Of a stretch of DNA of 64,000 nucleotides, positions 1 through 9,229 are shown in pieces; position 1 is the first letter of the stretch, and every line of letters starts with the position of its first letter. The position numbers were made by a program, and so were the translations under genes. The stretch spans positions 199,053-263,052 of IMG/VR virus record IMGVR_UViG_3300023049_000005, one strand, 5' to 3'. This stretch comes from a virus. The notes beneath the pieces are model-generated. The model was not told the origin of the DNA. It made no database searches and saw nothing but the letters and a program-made list of their open reading frames with translations.

Positions 1-410
1 TAGAAAATAAAAACAATTCTAATGTCGAGTTAATTAAAAAAGCAATAGAGCAAGAAGGTCACGGAACAGTTACTATTTACAAGAACACTAACCCTAATTA
101 TGTTTCTGAGTCAGTATCTAATACACATGCTATGGTTGGCGGTGATAGTTATGAAGCCGAAACTATATCGATTAAAGAACTTAGGGAACTATATAACCCC
201 TCTCTTATAAAAATAGATATTGAAGGTAGTGAGTATAACGTATATAGAGAGTGTATAGGCGTTAAACAAGTTTGTATCGAGTTCCACCATCATTGTATGA
301 CAGATAAGAGCTTAGATGATACCAAATCAGTTATCAAAGAGTTCGAGGATAATGGGTACACTGTAATAGATAATAGAAACTATATAGAATTAACCTTCTT
401 AAAAAAATAA
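1..410 (+). CDS. FkbM-family methyltransferase, 3' part
   Basis: The reading frame is open from the left edge (first full codon at base 3), so the start lies outside the window. The end carries the FkbM-type motif IKIDIEGSEYNV at codons 71-82 of the visible frame, followed by a short beta-rich tail ending in LTFLKK. FkbM enzymes are SAM-dependent O-methyltransferases, usually acting on sugars or polyketides. The SAM-binding N-terminal half is not visible. The next gene, 9 nt downstream on the same strand, is another methyltransferase-like protein, which suggests a cassette that modifies a glycan. The substrate is unknown. Confidence 0.75.
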   Translation, partial: ENKNNSNVELIKKAIEQEGHGTVTIYKNTNPNYVSESVSNTHAMVGGDSYEAETISIKELRELYNPSLIKIDIEGSEYNVYRECIGVKQVCIEFHHHCMTDKSLDDTKSVIKEFEDNGYTVIDNRNYIELTFLKK

Positions 411-419
411 TCAAAAGAA

Positions 420-1148
420 ATGGAAAGATTTACTAAAGAAATAATGTTATCACATATAGAAGAATTTAAAAAACTATATGATCAAAGACCAATAGACAAT
501 AATCAAGGAGGTATGAACTCTTCTCATATGTTACCGTTATATGTATACTTAAAAGAAATTAAGCCTAAGTTAGTTATAGAGAGTGGCATTTGGAAAGGAC
601 AAGGGACTTGGTTAATAGAAAATAGTTGCGATGCTAAAATTATTTCAATAGATCCGAATCTAGGAGTAAGAAAATATATTAGTAATAAGGTAATATATTT
701 ATCTACTGATCTAACAACACATAATTGGGGAGAAATATTAAAGGAGCATGGTGTCGAACCAAGTGATGTATTAGTTTTCTTAGACGATCATCAAGACTTT
801 GATAAAAGAATAGATTTTTTAAAAGAAAATAATTTAGTGAATATCATACATGAAGATAATTATCCTGTTTTACGTGGAGATTGTATAAGTCCTAAAACAT
901 TACTAGATCAGAATTCTAATCTATCTACCGACCAAATAGAACACGCTAAAGAGAATATAGAAGTATATGAAGAAATTAGACCTATATTTAAAAGTAGTAC
1001 AACTAGATGGGGGGATGCTTGGGATGAAGAAAATTATGCGACAAAAGATCCTTTGTTCGAAGAAAGTGATAAAGAAAAATACCCTTTATTCTACGAAGAG
1101 CATAAAGGGTATACTTGGATTGCTAATGTTATTTTGAAGAAGGGTTAA
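420..1148 (+). CDS. SAM methyltransferase-like protein (cephalosporin hydroxylase/CmcI type)
   Basis: This 242-residue protein has a Rossmann-like core: LVIESGIWKGQGTW at residues 51-64 stands in for the glycine-rich SAM loop, IISIDPN at 74-80 for the acidic strand, and VLVFLDDHQDF near 138-148 for the metal or catalytic strand. This arrangement fits the CmcI/rhamnosyl O-methyltransferase group. It lies 9 nt behind the FkbM-like gene and probably shares its transcript. Its stop overlaps the stop of the convergent kinase gene by 4 nt. Function as a sugar methyltransferase is inferred from fold motifs only. Confidence 0.6.
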   Translation: MERFTKEIMLSHIEEFKKLYDQRPIDNNQGGMNSSHMLPLYVYLKEIKPKLVIESGIWKGQGTWLIENSCDAKIISIDPNLGVRKYISNKVIYLSTDLTTHNWGEILKEHGVEPSDVLVFLDDHQDFDKRIDFLKENNLVNIIHEDNYPVLRGDCISPKTLLDQNSNLSTDQIEHAKENIEVYEEIRPIFKSSTTRWGDAWDEENYATKDPLFEESDKEKYPLFYEEHKGYTWIANVILKKG

Positions 1149-1645
1149 ATCCTTACAATAAAATCAAACCCTTCTTCTTTAGAAGGTGGTGTATATCTTT
1201 TAATCATATCTTCGATAACGTTTTCGGGAATATATTTGTTTTCTGTTTTCTCTCTTATCGAATTTCTTTTGAAGAGTTCTTCTTTATCAAAGACATCCAT
1301 GATAAGTGCTATTTTAATATGATTAGGAAAATGACTCATATGATACTTTCTTCTTTTCTTACCCATATGTGTCATATCGAGAATGATATTTTCATCAGTT
1401 TTTCCAAATTCTCTCATAGTGTCTATTAACCTAAGGTCAGCTTCCTTTTGGTCAATTGTTTTAAATGCGTCTTGATACGAAAGACCTTCTCCTAATGATT
1501 CAACAATAGCATCTCGTGATATTGTTGTACAATTTTCACCGATTTCTTTAATGATGGTAGATTTACCCGATAAGGGAGGACCTACCATAAGAACTAGGTT
1601 ACTTTCTGTGGTATCTAATCTCTTTTTTAACTCTTTTTTATCCAT
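1145..1645 (-). CDS. P-loop kinase, polynucleotide-kinase-like
   Basis: The 166-residue protein starts with a short helix and then a Walker A loop GPPLSGKST (22-30). SRDAIVES (43-50) follows at the place where T4 PNK-type kinases have their catalytic Asp region, then a lid with several arginines (FKRNSIREKTENKYIP). This is the kinase half of T4 Pnkp without the phosphatase. Likely substrates are RNA or DNA 5' ends, but a metabolite or protein kinase cannot be excluded. A host-type box TATATTTG (1650-1657) ends exactly 4 nt before the ATG, which predicts a leaderless early transcript. Confidence 0.7.
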   Translation of the reverse strand: MDKKELKKRLDTTESNLVLMVGPPLSGKSTIIKEIGENCTTISRDAIVESLGEGLSYQDAFKTIDQKEADLRLIDTMREFGKTDENIILDMTHMGKKRRKYHMSHFPNHIKIALIMDVFDKEELFKRNSIREKTENKYIPENVIEDMIKRYTPPSKEEGFDFIVRI

Positions 1646-1649
1646 CTCG

Positions 1650-1657
1650 CAAATATA
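1650..1657 (-). promoter_or_regulatory. Bacteroidota-type -7 box TATATTTG before the kinase gene
   Basis: Read on the minus strand the bases are TATATTTG, matching TAnnTTTG. Four bases (1646-1649) separate it from the ATG at 1645. The spacing places the expected transcript start on or next to the start codon. Confidence 0.6.
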
Positions 1658-1728
1658 CTAAAAATAAGTACTATGTATAGTAAACTTTATAATATATATG
1701 AATATAACTTAAAAATAATAATATTACT

Positions 1729-2181
1729 ATGAGTTATAAAGTACAAGAAGGCGATGTAGTTACAGTACACTACGTTGGATCATTAGACGATGGAAGCGAA
1801 TTTGATAATAGTTATCAAACTCAAAACCCACTAACTTTTACAGTCGGTGAAAAAAAATTAATACCAGGTTTTGAAAATGCGGTATTAGAGAGAGAAAAAG
1901 GTGAAGAAGTTACCGTAAAGATTCCTAAAGAGGAAGCATATGGTGAATATTCTGAAAAAAATATACACGAGATTCCTAACGAGCAAATCAGTTTACCTGA
2001 GAATGCATCAGCAGGGGCGAGTATTGAAGGAACTGCTCCAAACGGAGAAAGATTTATTTGTAAAATAGTTTCAGTCAATGAATCAACTGTTACATTAGAT
2101 CTTAATAGCCCATTAGCAGGTAAAGACCTAAGCTTTAAAATCGAAATCGTTGATGTTAAAGAAAAAGAAAGTGCTGAGTAA
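1729..2181 (+). CDS. FKBP-type peptidyl-prolyl isomerase, SlyD-like
   Basis: The 150-residue protein begins with the FKBP strand GDVVTVHYVGSLDDGSEFDN (8-27), has the loop VGEKKLIPGFENAVL (40-54), and an inserted flap domain carrying the SlyD-like segment IPKEEAYGEY. It closes with LNSPLAGKDLSFKIEIVDV, a variant of the NHPLAG signature of SlyD. It is of near normal length but lacks the histidine-rich metal-binding tail. It should catalyse prolyl isomerisation and act as a cytoplasmic folding chaperone. A host-derived chaperone in a phage may assist folding of the very large virion proteins encoded nearby; that role is inferred. Confidence 0.9.
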   Translation: MSYKVQEGDVVTVHYVGSLDDGSEFDNSYQTQNPLTFTVGEKKLIPGFENAVLEREKGEEVTVKIPKEEAYGEYSEKNIHEIPNEQISLPENASAGASIEGTAPNGERFICKIVSVNESTVTLDLNSPLAGKDLSFKIEIVDVKEKESAE

Positions 2182-2197
2182 AAATAAAGTTTAAACT

Positions 2198-2671
2198 TTG
2201 AACTTACTTAAAGTATTTAGTTATCTAAGAAATACAAAAAATGACCACTTTTTATTTTTCACATTAGAGAATTATAAAATATATAAATGGTTTATAAAAA
2301 TCCTAGTTTTTTTTAATAAGGATTATATATCATGCACTATTTTTAGAAAACAGCACAAGTATTATAAAAATGTAGTTATAGTAGGGCTTAAATATTACGG
2401 CAGAAACGTGAAACGAAGAACCAACGGATTTGCCAAAATGTTCTTAGAAGAATTTCCTGATAAGAACTGCCCTTACTGTAATTCCAAACTTACTAAAGAA
2501 AACATTACTGCGGATCACATAATACCCGTAAGTAAAGGTGGGAATAATAGTAAACTAAATCTCTTAGCTTGTTGTAAAAGTTGTAATGAAGAAAGAGGGG
2601 ATTTAGATTTTTATCGTTACCTTTATCTCAAACAACCCAAATTTAAGAAAATCAAATTCCCTTTTATATAG
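2198..2671 (+). CDS. HNH endonuclease
   Basis: The C-terminal half contains two zinc knuckles, CPYCNSKL and CKSCNEERGD, flanking ITADHIIPVSKGGNNSKLN. This is a complete HNH nuclease core with its ADHIIP catalytic strand. The full frame needs a TTG start at 2198. A GTG at 2408 would give an 87-residue protein limited to the HNH domain, and no ATG precedes the domain, so the start is uncertain. It may be a free-standing homing endonuclease. It ends in TAG and abuts the next ATG without a gap. Confidence 0.75.
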   Translation: MNLLKVFSYLRNTKNDHFLFFTLENYKIYKWFIKILVFFNKDYISCTIFRKQHKYYKNVVIVGLKYYGRNVKRRTNGFAKMFLEEFPDKNCPYCNSKLTKENITADHIIPVSKGGNNSKLNLLACCKSCNEERGDLDFYRYLYLKQPKFKKIKFPFI

Positions 2672-2962
2672 ATGAATAACGATCTAATCACGGTAAGAAA
2701 AATTATAGATAATCTAGATGATTATAAAATTTACACTACCTATGAAGATCTTGTAATCATAGAAATAGACGGTGTTACAATATACTATATATCTGTTAAA
2801 GATTTTAATATAAAGGATTTAACAGCTTCTATGGTTAAATGTGCTAGGGTATTAAAACAAAGGGGTATACAAGACAGGTATGTAAAATACAGAACCACTC
2901 TACTAAAGCTTTTTTTGCCATATAGAAGGGATGAAATAATTGATGATATATTAGAAAATTAG
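2672..2962 (+). CDS. hypothetical protein, 96 aa
   Basis: The ATG follows directly on the stop codon of the HNH gene, so the two are translationally coupled. The protein is small, with alternating charged and hydrophobic residues, a strand-rich middle (DLVIIEIDGVTIYYISV) and a helical C-terminus YRRDEIIDDILEN. No signal peptide, membrane segment or known motif is visible. Its last bases overlap the stop of the convergent hub gene by 4 nt. I do not recognise the family. Confidence 0.65.
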   Translation: MNNDLITVRKIIDNLDDYKIYTTYEDLVIIEIDGVTIYYISVKDFNIKDLTASMVKCARVLKQRGIQDRYVKYRTTLLKLFLPYRRDEIIDDILEN

Positions 2963-4620
2963 CTATTTATATTTTGTAAGATTCCATCTTTATCATCATC
3001 AGTAAGATTATTTATTTGTTCTCTTGCTGTATTGAAATCTTGGAAAGTCAGTAAAGTATAACTAAATTGATTACCGTATCTCTGATTATGTGTTTCTAGT
3101 AAATTTATAAATGAAGTCAAACCATTGCTATTCGAAAATACTTGACTACCCTCACTCCAATTGTTTACGTCAATTCCTCCTGGGTATCCACGGTGAATAT
3201 GCATACCAAACTCTCCTTCTTCTTCGAACGAATAAGTAATTCTATTACTATCCCAATTATTATCTCTGTAAACAATTTGTTTCCCCACACTTTTCAACGC
3301 CTTGGTTTTTAAGGGTCCTTTAACGGGGAAGAATCCTAATCTATAAGAATTTATATATTGAGCAGGTTGTAATATACCAAGACCTGTTCTGCCTACATAT
3401 TTAGAATATTTTTTCATACTTATTGTTTGTCCTATGATACTAGGATCTACCTTTTCGGTAAATTTTTTATATTCTTGTTGGGTTATTTTTATTGACGTAC
3501 CAGGCATAGTAGATATCTTAAAATTCTTAATTCTCCATCGACCATCATTATCAACATAAAACACAAATAATTTATCTGAGAATTTATTCGTGTATTGATC
3601 ACCACTTTCTTGGAATCTAACACCTACTATATTCATTTTATTGGGTTCGTTATAAATAACGTATCCATTATTTATTAAACTCTGTACTAAGATGTAAACA
3701 TCTTCATTTACTTCCCCGAATTCAGGAAGTTCTATTTCTTTATTAGGATCGTTAATACCACCGTCAACTGTAGCCCCCTTTAATTCTTCTGAGGTAGTCA
3801 ATTGACCATCAGGTGTGGTTTCTTTCGTTCCGTCTTTTGCTTCGTATCCTGTTGGTATATTCTCTTTAGTTAAGTTATTATCTTCTGTTGTGCTTCTCCA
3901 CTTATCCCCCCTTTGTGAAATGTTAACTCTTGTTAGGTTATCAACATATCCATTATCATTAAAATTTACGTTATGACTTAAAAACTTAGGGACTTTAAGT
4001 GCTTTATATTGTAAGATGTGTGATATGAAACCAGGGTGGGGAACAACGGGAGCTAAGAGGTTTCCGAAGAACGGTCCACCGAATTGACCTAGTAAATGAT
4101 CCACAAACACATCAAACCAATCTAAGAAATTATTACCAAGAATGGCTTGTTGACTTGCATCTGCTGTGCCTATATTAACAGAACCAAAATTATCTTTAAG
4201 ACCTAAATTAATACTATCTTCTGTGATATTAAATAAATTGAATTTATGATCAATTTTCATTCCCTCAGACTCATTACTATACATCTGTGTAACATGATCA
4301 AATAATAAACTTTTCATCGATTCATAATCATCATCGGATAACGAACTTAATTTTTCTTGTAAATTAGGATTATAGTGTTCAGCATATCGGTATATAGGGT
4401 TGTATATATCACCGTTTTCAAACTCAACGGAAACCACTTTACCATTTTCGGGTAAATTACAATACTCTCCGTTATTGTCTTTGAATGGAACAGCCCAAGG
4501 TAGATCTTCAATAGCTAACCCATCAAATACATTAACTACTCTAATTCTACATTTGTTTTCTCTATCGGGGTCTTTATTATCCTCAACTATCCCTAAAAAT
4601 TTTTTACTGAAATCCTTCAT
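2959..4620 (-). CDS. baseplate hub protein, T4 gp5-like, with N-terminal OB domain
   Basis: The 553-residue protein opens with a gp5/VgrG-type OB fold: KKFLGIVEDNKDPDRENKCR, then RVVNVFDGL, LPWAVPF and LPENGKVVSVEFENGDI (residues 6-75). That domain sits at the tip of contractile tails. The middle has no motif I can name. The C-terminal region has GMHIHRGYPGG followed by NNWSEGSQVF (about 471-492), a pattern recalling cell-wall hydrolase or transpeptidase-like domains that read WSAGCQV. Here Ser replaces the expected Cys. No T4 lysozyme domain is visible. Hub identity is fairly secure; the C-terminal activity is uncertain. Confidence 0.7.
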   Translation of the reverse strand: MKDFSKKFLGIVEDNKDPDRENKCRIRVVNVFDGLAIEDLPWAVPFKDNNGEYCNLPENGKVVSVEFENGDIYNPIYRYAEHYNPNLQEKLSSLSDDDYESMKSLLFDHVTQMYSNESEGMKIDHKFNLFNITEDSINLGLKDNFGSVNIGTADASQQAILGNNFLDWFDVFVDHLLGQFGGPFFGNLLAPVVPHPGFISHILQYKALKVPKFLSHNVNFNDNGYVDNLTRVNISQRGDKWRSTTEDNNLTKENIPTGYEAKDGTKETTPDGQLTTSEELKGATVDGGINDPNKEIELPEFGEVNEDVYILVQSLINNGYVIYNEPNKMNIVGVRFQESGDQYTNKFSDKLFVFYVDNDGRWRIKNFKISTMPGTSIKITQQEYKKFTEKVDPSIIGQTISMKKYSKYVGRTGLGILQPAQYINSYRLGFFPVKGPLKTKALKSVGKQIVYRDNNWDSNRITYSFEEEGEFGMHIHRGYPGGIDVNNWSEGSQVFSNSNGLTSFINLLETHNQRYGNQFSYTLLTFQDFNTAREQINNLTDDDKDGILQNINS

Positions 4621-4641
4621 ATATGTATTATATATTATTAG

Positions 4642-4649
4642 TATATTTG
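4642..4649 (+). promoter_or_regulatory. Bacteroidota-type -7 box TATATTTG before a zinc-ribbon mini-gene
   Basis: TATATTTG lies 26 nt before the ATG at 4676, between the divergent hub gene and the small protein. No clear -33 TTG is seen. Confidence 0.4.
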
Positions 4650-4675
4650 CTCATAGGTAAATAAAAATATAAGTT

Positions 4676-4786
4676 ATGGCTGATATTGTAAAATGTAATT
4701 GTTGTGATGGAGATGGTGGACATGAATACCTAATAAGTATACATGATGACGTTACAGGTTGGACAAAGTGTACTAACTGTCTATAG
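4676..4786 (+). CDS. 36-aa zinc-ribbon-like small protein
   Basis: The frame ATG-GCT-GAT runs to a TAG at 4784-4786 and encodes 36 residues with KCNCCDGDGGHEY near the start and WTKCTNCL at the end. Two Cys pairs about 23 residues apart, the first in a CxxCxGxG-like setting, suggest one zinc-ribbon or DnaJ-type zinc finger. It has its own host-type promoter box upstream. A second frame at 4792-4836 could encode 14 acidic residues but is too short to support. Confidence 0.5.
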   Translation: MADIVKCNCCDGDGGHEYLISIHDDVTGWTKCTNCL

Positions 4787-4838
4787 CCCAAATGACAGAA
4801 GACGAAGAAAGAGATTATCGTGAAAACGATTGGTAAAT

Positions 4839-6572
4839 TTATTTCTTATATACGTTCGGTATAGTTTGTGAACCATTACTACTCAATGAACTGTTTCTGT
4901 TACTACCTGCTTCGAAGCCTTTAAGCTTTTGTGCGCCACGGTTGGCTGCATCAAATATAGAATTTTCAGCACCCTTAGATAATTGAGATAAATAACTCGC
5001 ACCTCCACTAAGAGCCGTACTTAACCCTAAGTTTGAGAAATCTCCTACTTTATCTAATACAAATTGACCAAGGTTTGTTCCTTGATATACGTTAGTAGGT
5101 GATGATATATTTCTTAATCCTGTTCTTTCTCTTATCTTAGAAGTAAGACCTGATATTAACTGTGATCTAGCCTCTATAAATCTCGTTTGTAATTGTTGAT
5201 TAGCTCTGTCGATAATAGTATTTACACCTCTTCTGAAATTAGTTTGCTGTGCTTCTATTCTTTCTTTAGCATTTCTTAGATCAATAACATCTCTACTATA
5301 TTTTGGGTTTAACATAGGGAAATCAAACTCATATTGTCTTGGGTTATCAACACTATTATTAAATGTATTCATTTGAAATTTAAAATCAATAACCCTCTTA
5401 GGGAATTTATCAGCATTCGGTGCATCGGTTTGTTTATTAGCATCACTATCAGGATCAGGATTAAGTTGATTTGTCGTAGGGTCTATTCGTTGGTTATTAA
5501 TATATTTACCTTCATCTAAGAACGCCTGTGATGGATCAACAGAACCTGGATGAAAATTAAATTTCTCCATCTCGAACCCAACATATTTGTAATAAATATC
5601 CATATTAATTCCACTAGAAACCTCAGGTGCGCCTGCGCCAAAGCCTGCTTGTGTTATATTATTACCAAAACTGTAACTATTGAAATCAAATTGACAATCA
5701 TATAAAGTATAGATATATCTATTTACGTTATCTTTAAAAACACGGATGGTTTCTTGATCAGAATCAGATGATATTTTAGCAGCAGCATTAGATACCCTAT
5801 TGAAATTCCTAACCTCACTTATTATAACCGCCATATCAAATCGTAATAAGTTTTCAGGAATAACTTGTCTACCTGTACTCTTATCATAAATAAGATTTCT
5901 ATATGTTCCTGCTAAATAACCTGAATTTAATCCAACATCTTCACTTAAATTAATAGTTAATTTGTCTTTACCGAAATCAGCCATTTGCCTTCCACCCTCA
6001 TCTCCTATGCCTGTGTGGTGAATCAATTTTTCTAAGTTCTCAACGCTATTAATATAATGTGTTTTGAAACTATTGAATCTATTGTCTGTTCTAAAAATCC
6101 CTCTTGTTCTATCATCTACATTGAAAAACTTCGCAAATTGACTTACGAAGTCGTCATATAAATTTTGTCTATTACTCACGTGCTTTAAACTATTCTCTAC
6201 ACCAAATGTAAAAAAATCATCCATGTCGTTAAAAAGAGAAGATTCATTTAGTATAACAAGGTCAAATCCTAATATTGTTGGATCTTCGTCTAAATTCAAT
6301 AAAGCATTATCTGTTGAACTATTATTTAAATTACTTCTTAATCCTGTTTCTAATCCATATTTAAAATTAAAGGTATCTCTATCTTTAAAGTAATCTCTTA
6401 AAACATATTCTGAGTTAAATCTTTGAAACCCATTACTCGATACACTATTACTCTTAGAACTACCACTGAAATTTTCAGGGATCTGTGTTCTTTGATCTCT
6501 ACCTATTCCCGTTGAAGGTGGTTGTATGGGTAAATTACTTAAGGCATCATTTATAAATTTTGGGATTAACAT
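4839..6572 (-). CDS. phage structural protein, possibly baseplate or tail-tube junction
   Basis: The 577-residue protein follows the hub gene on the same strand and is separated from it only by the small zinc-ribbon gene. It is rich in Asn, Asp and Phe and has no signal peptide. The segment DNVNRYIYTLYDCQFDFNSY (about 279-298), followed by a strand-rich stretch, recalls tube-initiator proteins of contractile tails (T4 gp48/gp54 type), and the C-terminal third is Ser/Gly-rich and helical. The structural role is inferred from position and composition; the exact part is not established. A palindromic AT box (6587-6604) lies upstream. Confidence 0.4.
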   Translation of the reverse strand: MLIPKFINDALSNLPIQPPSTGIGRDQRTQIPENFSGSSKSNSVSSNGFQRFNSEYVLRDYFKDRDTFNFKYGLETGLRSNLNNSSTDNALLNLDEDPTILGFDLVILNESSLFNDMDDFFTFGVENSLKHVSNRQNLYDDFVSQFAKFFNVDDRTRGIFRTDNRFNSFKTHYINSVENLEKLIHHTGIGDEGGRQMADFGKDKLTINLSEDVGLNSGYLAGTYRNLIYDKSTGRQVIPENLLRFDMAVIISEVRNFNRVSNAAAKISSDSDQETIRVFKDNVNRYIYTLYDCQFDFNSYSFGNNITQAGFGAGAPEVSSGINMDIYYKYVGFEMEKFNFHPGSVDPSQAFLDEGKYINNQRIDPTTNQLNPDPDSDANKQTDAPNADKFPKRVIDFKFQMNTFNNSVDNPRQYEFDFPMLNPKYSRDVIDLRNAKERIEAQQTNFRRGVNTIIDRANQQLQTRFIEARSQLISGLTSKIRERTGLRNISSPTNVYQGTNLGQFVLDKVGDFSNLGLSTALSGGASYLSQLSKGAENSIFDAANRGAQKLKGFEAGSNRNSSLSSNGSQTIPNVYKK

Positions 6573-6586
6573 CAGTGTTTATATGG

Positions 6587-6604
6587 TTTAATATATATAT
6601 TAAA
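6587..6604. promoter_or_regulatory. 18-bp palindromic AT box between divergent structural genes
   Basis: TTTAATATATATATTAAA is a perfect palindrome containing the TTAATATATA decamer on both strands. It lies 14 nt before the minus-strand ATG at 6572 and could serve as a late promoter in either direction. Confidence 0.4.
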
Positions 6605-6639
6605 GCACTTTAATTACCATTGAATAAGTAGAATTATAT

Positions 6640-6649
6640 TTAATATATA
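6640..6649 (+). promoter_or_regulatory. TTAATATATA box 21 nt before the fibre-like gene
   Basis: The decamer ends 21 nt before the ATG at 6671. This longer spacing recurs before other virion genes, near 34765 and 61310. Confidence 0.4.
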
Positions 6650-6670
6650 GGTTAAACATAATTTAACTAT

Positions 6671-9229
6671 ATGTCTACATATTCAATAAATGACGGAACT
6701 CCATATGAATCTACCTTTTTAGGTGACCTTTCAATAAATACTGTATTAAACGAGATACCTAATAATACATCTCAATTAATCGTACCTGAGAATGTACGAA
6801 ATGCCTTATTTACGCTATGGGATAATATAGCATTTAAGACAGTAGCAGCTACGGGTAGTAGTGTTTCTTATATCGGAATCGGTGGAACTATTCACACAGA
6901 AAAATACACAAATACTGCGGATGGGTTAAAGGTATTGATGGGTAAACCACAATTAAATAACTCTGATATATTAGATAATATTTTAATTGAATATAATGAT
7001 ACGTTACCATATACAAACAGTGACTTCTATTTCTACAATTTTAAACCTGATGATTTTTCTGACGGATCTGCTAATAAACAATATACGAAAGTATCATTCT
7101 TAGCGGGTGATAACTCTAATGACTTATTTCAGACAGCACCTTATATATTATCACAACAAACAGTAGGTGGTACAGCGATAGATCTTACAATTTACAACCA
7201 AGGTGGTAAATTAATAATTGATTCAGCACAAGAGCTACAAATAGGTAGTACTTCTACTAAGGTTACATTATTAACAGGAACAGGATCAACAGGTGTTAAG
7301 ACACTTCCTGCGGGAAATCCTGGTGATGTGCAATTAAATTTAGACGATTGTGTATTTGGATTCATTAATGGTGGATCTGCATCAGTTGGAGATATACTTT
7401 TAATGGGGGCAAGTAACAGCCCATATTGGGGTGATTTGAATATCAATAGTATATTCACCTTAAACCAAGTATTGAATAGTGGTAATACTACGGATGGTAA
7501 AGATATAATCGTAACAGGTACTGATAGTATTTACTTCGGTGGAACAGGTAGTACATATACTTCTATTTCTAATAACGGTACATTCACATTAATTGATAGT
7601 CCTAATGGTGAGTTTAGAATTGATACTAATTTATTAAGATTGGATATCACAGGGGTAGGACCGAACAAGGTTCTATACACAGATGGCACGGGTTATGCGT
7701 TTTGGGCAACACAGAGTATAGTTGATCCAGGTAGTCCTCTTACTAGTATTCAGTACAACAACAATGGTGATTTCGGTGGATCTGCATTATTGTTATGGGA
7801 CAATACATCAGGAACTATGACAGTAAACGCTTCGGAAGCATCGGCTGCAATTTCAGTTGCCGCTAATAACGGAGGTGGTGTTAATATAGAAGGTAATAAC
7901 CAAGATGGTTTATTTCATATTACAAACGTGGCTGCGGATTTAGTTAAATTAACCAACAAGGAAGGAGATCTAGAAGATTATAGTTTTATATTAAACGGAA
8001 ATGTGTTTACTGCGTCTGAATATATGTTATCACTTAAATCTAATATACAAGGTGGTATTTTTGTTAATACGGATATAGAAGGTAGTGGTGCAGGTCAAAA
8101 TGCTATGGTAGTTAAAAATGCGAATGCTACTTTTTTCGATATTACGGTAAATGATTTTGAAACATCAACGGTCACTATAAACGATGCTGCTTCTGAACAC
8201 GCACTGAATGTTAAAGCAAACAACACAGGTGGGTTACACGTGGATTCAAATAACAGTTCAAGTGTATTATTAATAGAAAATATAGTAGGAGCAGATAAAT
8301 ATTTCGAGATAGACGATAGTACTAAAGAAATGATATTCGACGATAAAAATGAATATAAATTTATATTTAGTGGTGCATCGACAGCTATAATAAATAAATT
8401 CACTTTCAGAAATGGTGGAGCAGGCGATAAGGATATAACATTATTAGCTAACGCTGCGAATGAGGAATTTAATATTGCATATAATAATGCTAGTGGGGCA
8501 AGTAATTCAGTTATTTCATTTAGTCCTGATAATAATAATGGTTTATTCTTAGGGGTTAGCAATAGTTTAGAGAGTGCATTATTCCTAGGTGATTTTGATG
8601 GGTCTAATAGAGGTAGTGTTGTTGTATACCCTAGCACAGAAAGTACACCACCTATCTTACAGAGAGCAACAAGTAAAAGTGTTGTTATTGGTAACAGCAG
8701 TAAGACAACACAAACATTAGGAACGGTGGTTGGTACTGATGCAGATAAAAGAATGCTTGGTATTAATATAGTACCTCAGGTTGATGATCATTTAAATGGT
8801 GTATATGCAGTAAATCCTTCTAATTATATCAGTACTGGATTTACTTTGTATAGTGGGATGTATTATGCATTGAATGTATTTGATACTTCTTATCTTATGT
8901 TAGACGGTGGTGGATATACAGGACAAACATTACATAGATTGGGAGCTTTAAGCGAGGGCGGCCCCGTAGCACCATATGGTACAACAGTAAGGATATGGAA
9001 TAGATCAGGTGGTAATATATCGGTTGATACTATCTACAACACTAATGAGGCTGCTAGACATAACATATTCGTACCTGCGATAAGTTCTCCTGTACAATTG
9101 ACATGGGCTACGGGAACAATGTTAGAATTTGTTTATTTAGCTATTGGTGGTGATATGTCAAGTACTTTAGCTGGTCTTGGTGTTGGGGGTTTATTAGGTG
9201 AAGGTGGTGTTTGGTATAACATAAATTAA
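6671..9229 (+). CDS. tail fibre or fibre-like structural protein, 852 aa
   Basis: The protein is long, low in Cys and dominated by short beta-strand repeats rich in Asn, Gly, Thr and Ser, such as ISVAANNGGGVNIEGNNQDG and LNVKANNTGGLHVDSNNSS. That is typical of trimeric beta-helical phage fibres. A first globular section (residues 1-110) may attach it to the particle. The C-terminus is Gly-rich (GLGVGGLLGEGGVW), as in exposed tips. No chaperone-type autocleavage domain is seen. It is followed after 10 nt by a gene with its own promoter box. Receptor binding is inferred. Confidence 0.6.
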   Translation: MSTYSINDGTPYESTFLGDLSINTVLNEIPNNTSQLIVPENVRNALFTLWDNIAFKTVAATGSSVSYIGIGGTIHTEKYTNTADGLKVLMGKPQLNNSDILDNILIEYNDTLPYTNSDFYFYNFKPDDFSDGSANKQYTKVSFLAGDNSNDLFQTAPYILSQQTVGGTAIDLTIYNQGGKLIIDSAQELQIGSTSTKVTLLTGTGSTGVKTLPAGNPGDVQLNLDDCVFGFINGGSASVGDILLMGASNSPYWGDLNINSIFTLNQVLNSGNTTDGKDIIVTGTDSIYFGGTGSTYTSISNNGTFTLIDSPNGEFRIDTNLLRLDITGVGPNKVLYTDGTGYAFWATQSIVDPGSPLTSIQYNNNGDFGGSALLLWDNTSGTMTVNASEASAAISVAANNGGGVNIEGNNQDGLFHITNVAADLVKLTNKEGDLEDYSFILNGNVFTASEYMLSLKSNIQGGIFVNTDIEGSGAGQNAMVVKNANATFFDITVNDFETSTVTINDAASEHALNVKANNTGGLHVDSNNSSSVLLIENIVGADKYFEIDDSTKEMIFDDKNEYKFIFSGASTAIINKFTFRNGGAGDKDITLLANAANEEFNIAYNNASGASNSVISFSPDNNNGLFLGVSNSLESALFLGDFDGSNRGSVVVYPSTESTPPILQRATSKSVVIGNSSKTTQTLGTVVGTDADKRMLGINIVPQVDDHLNGVYAVNPSNYISTGFTLYSGMYYALNVFDTSYLMLDGGGYTGQTLHRLGALSEGGPVAPYGTTVRIWNRSGGNISVDTIYNTNEAARHNIFVPAISSPVQLTWATGTMLEFVYLAIGGDMSSTLAGLGVGGLLGEGGVWYNIN

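Noticed and set aside
4792-4836. 14-codon frame MTEDEERDYRENDW
   Set aside because: It is too short to support, though it directly follows the zinc-ribbon mini-gene.
8095-8637. Long minus-strand frame of 180 codons
   Set aside because: It lies antisense inside the fibre-like gene, is Leu/Ser/Pro-biased and has no promoter box, as expected for an antisense shadow.
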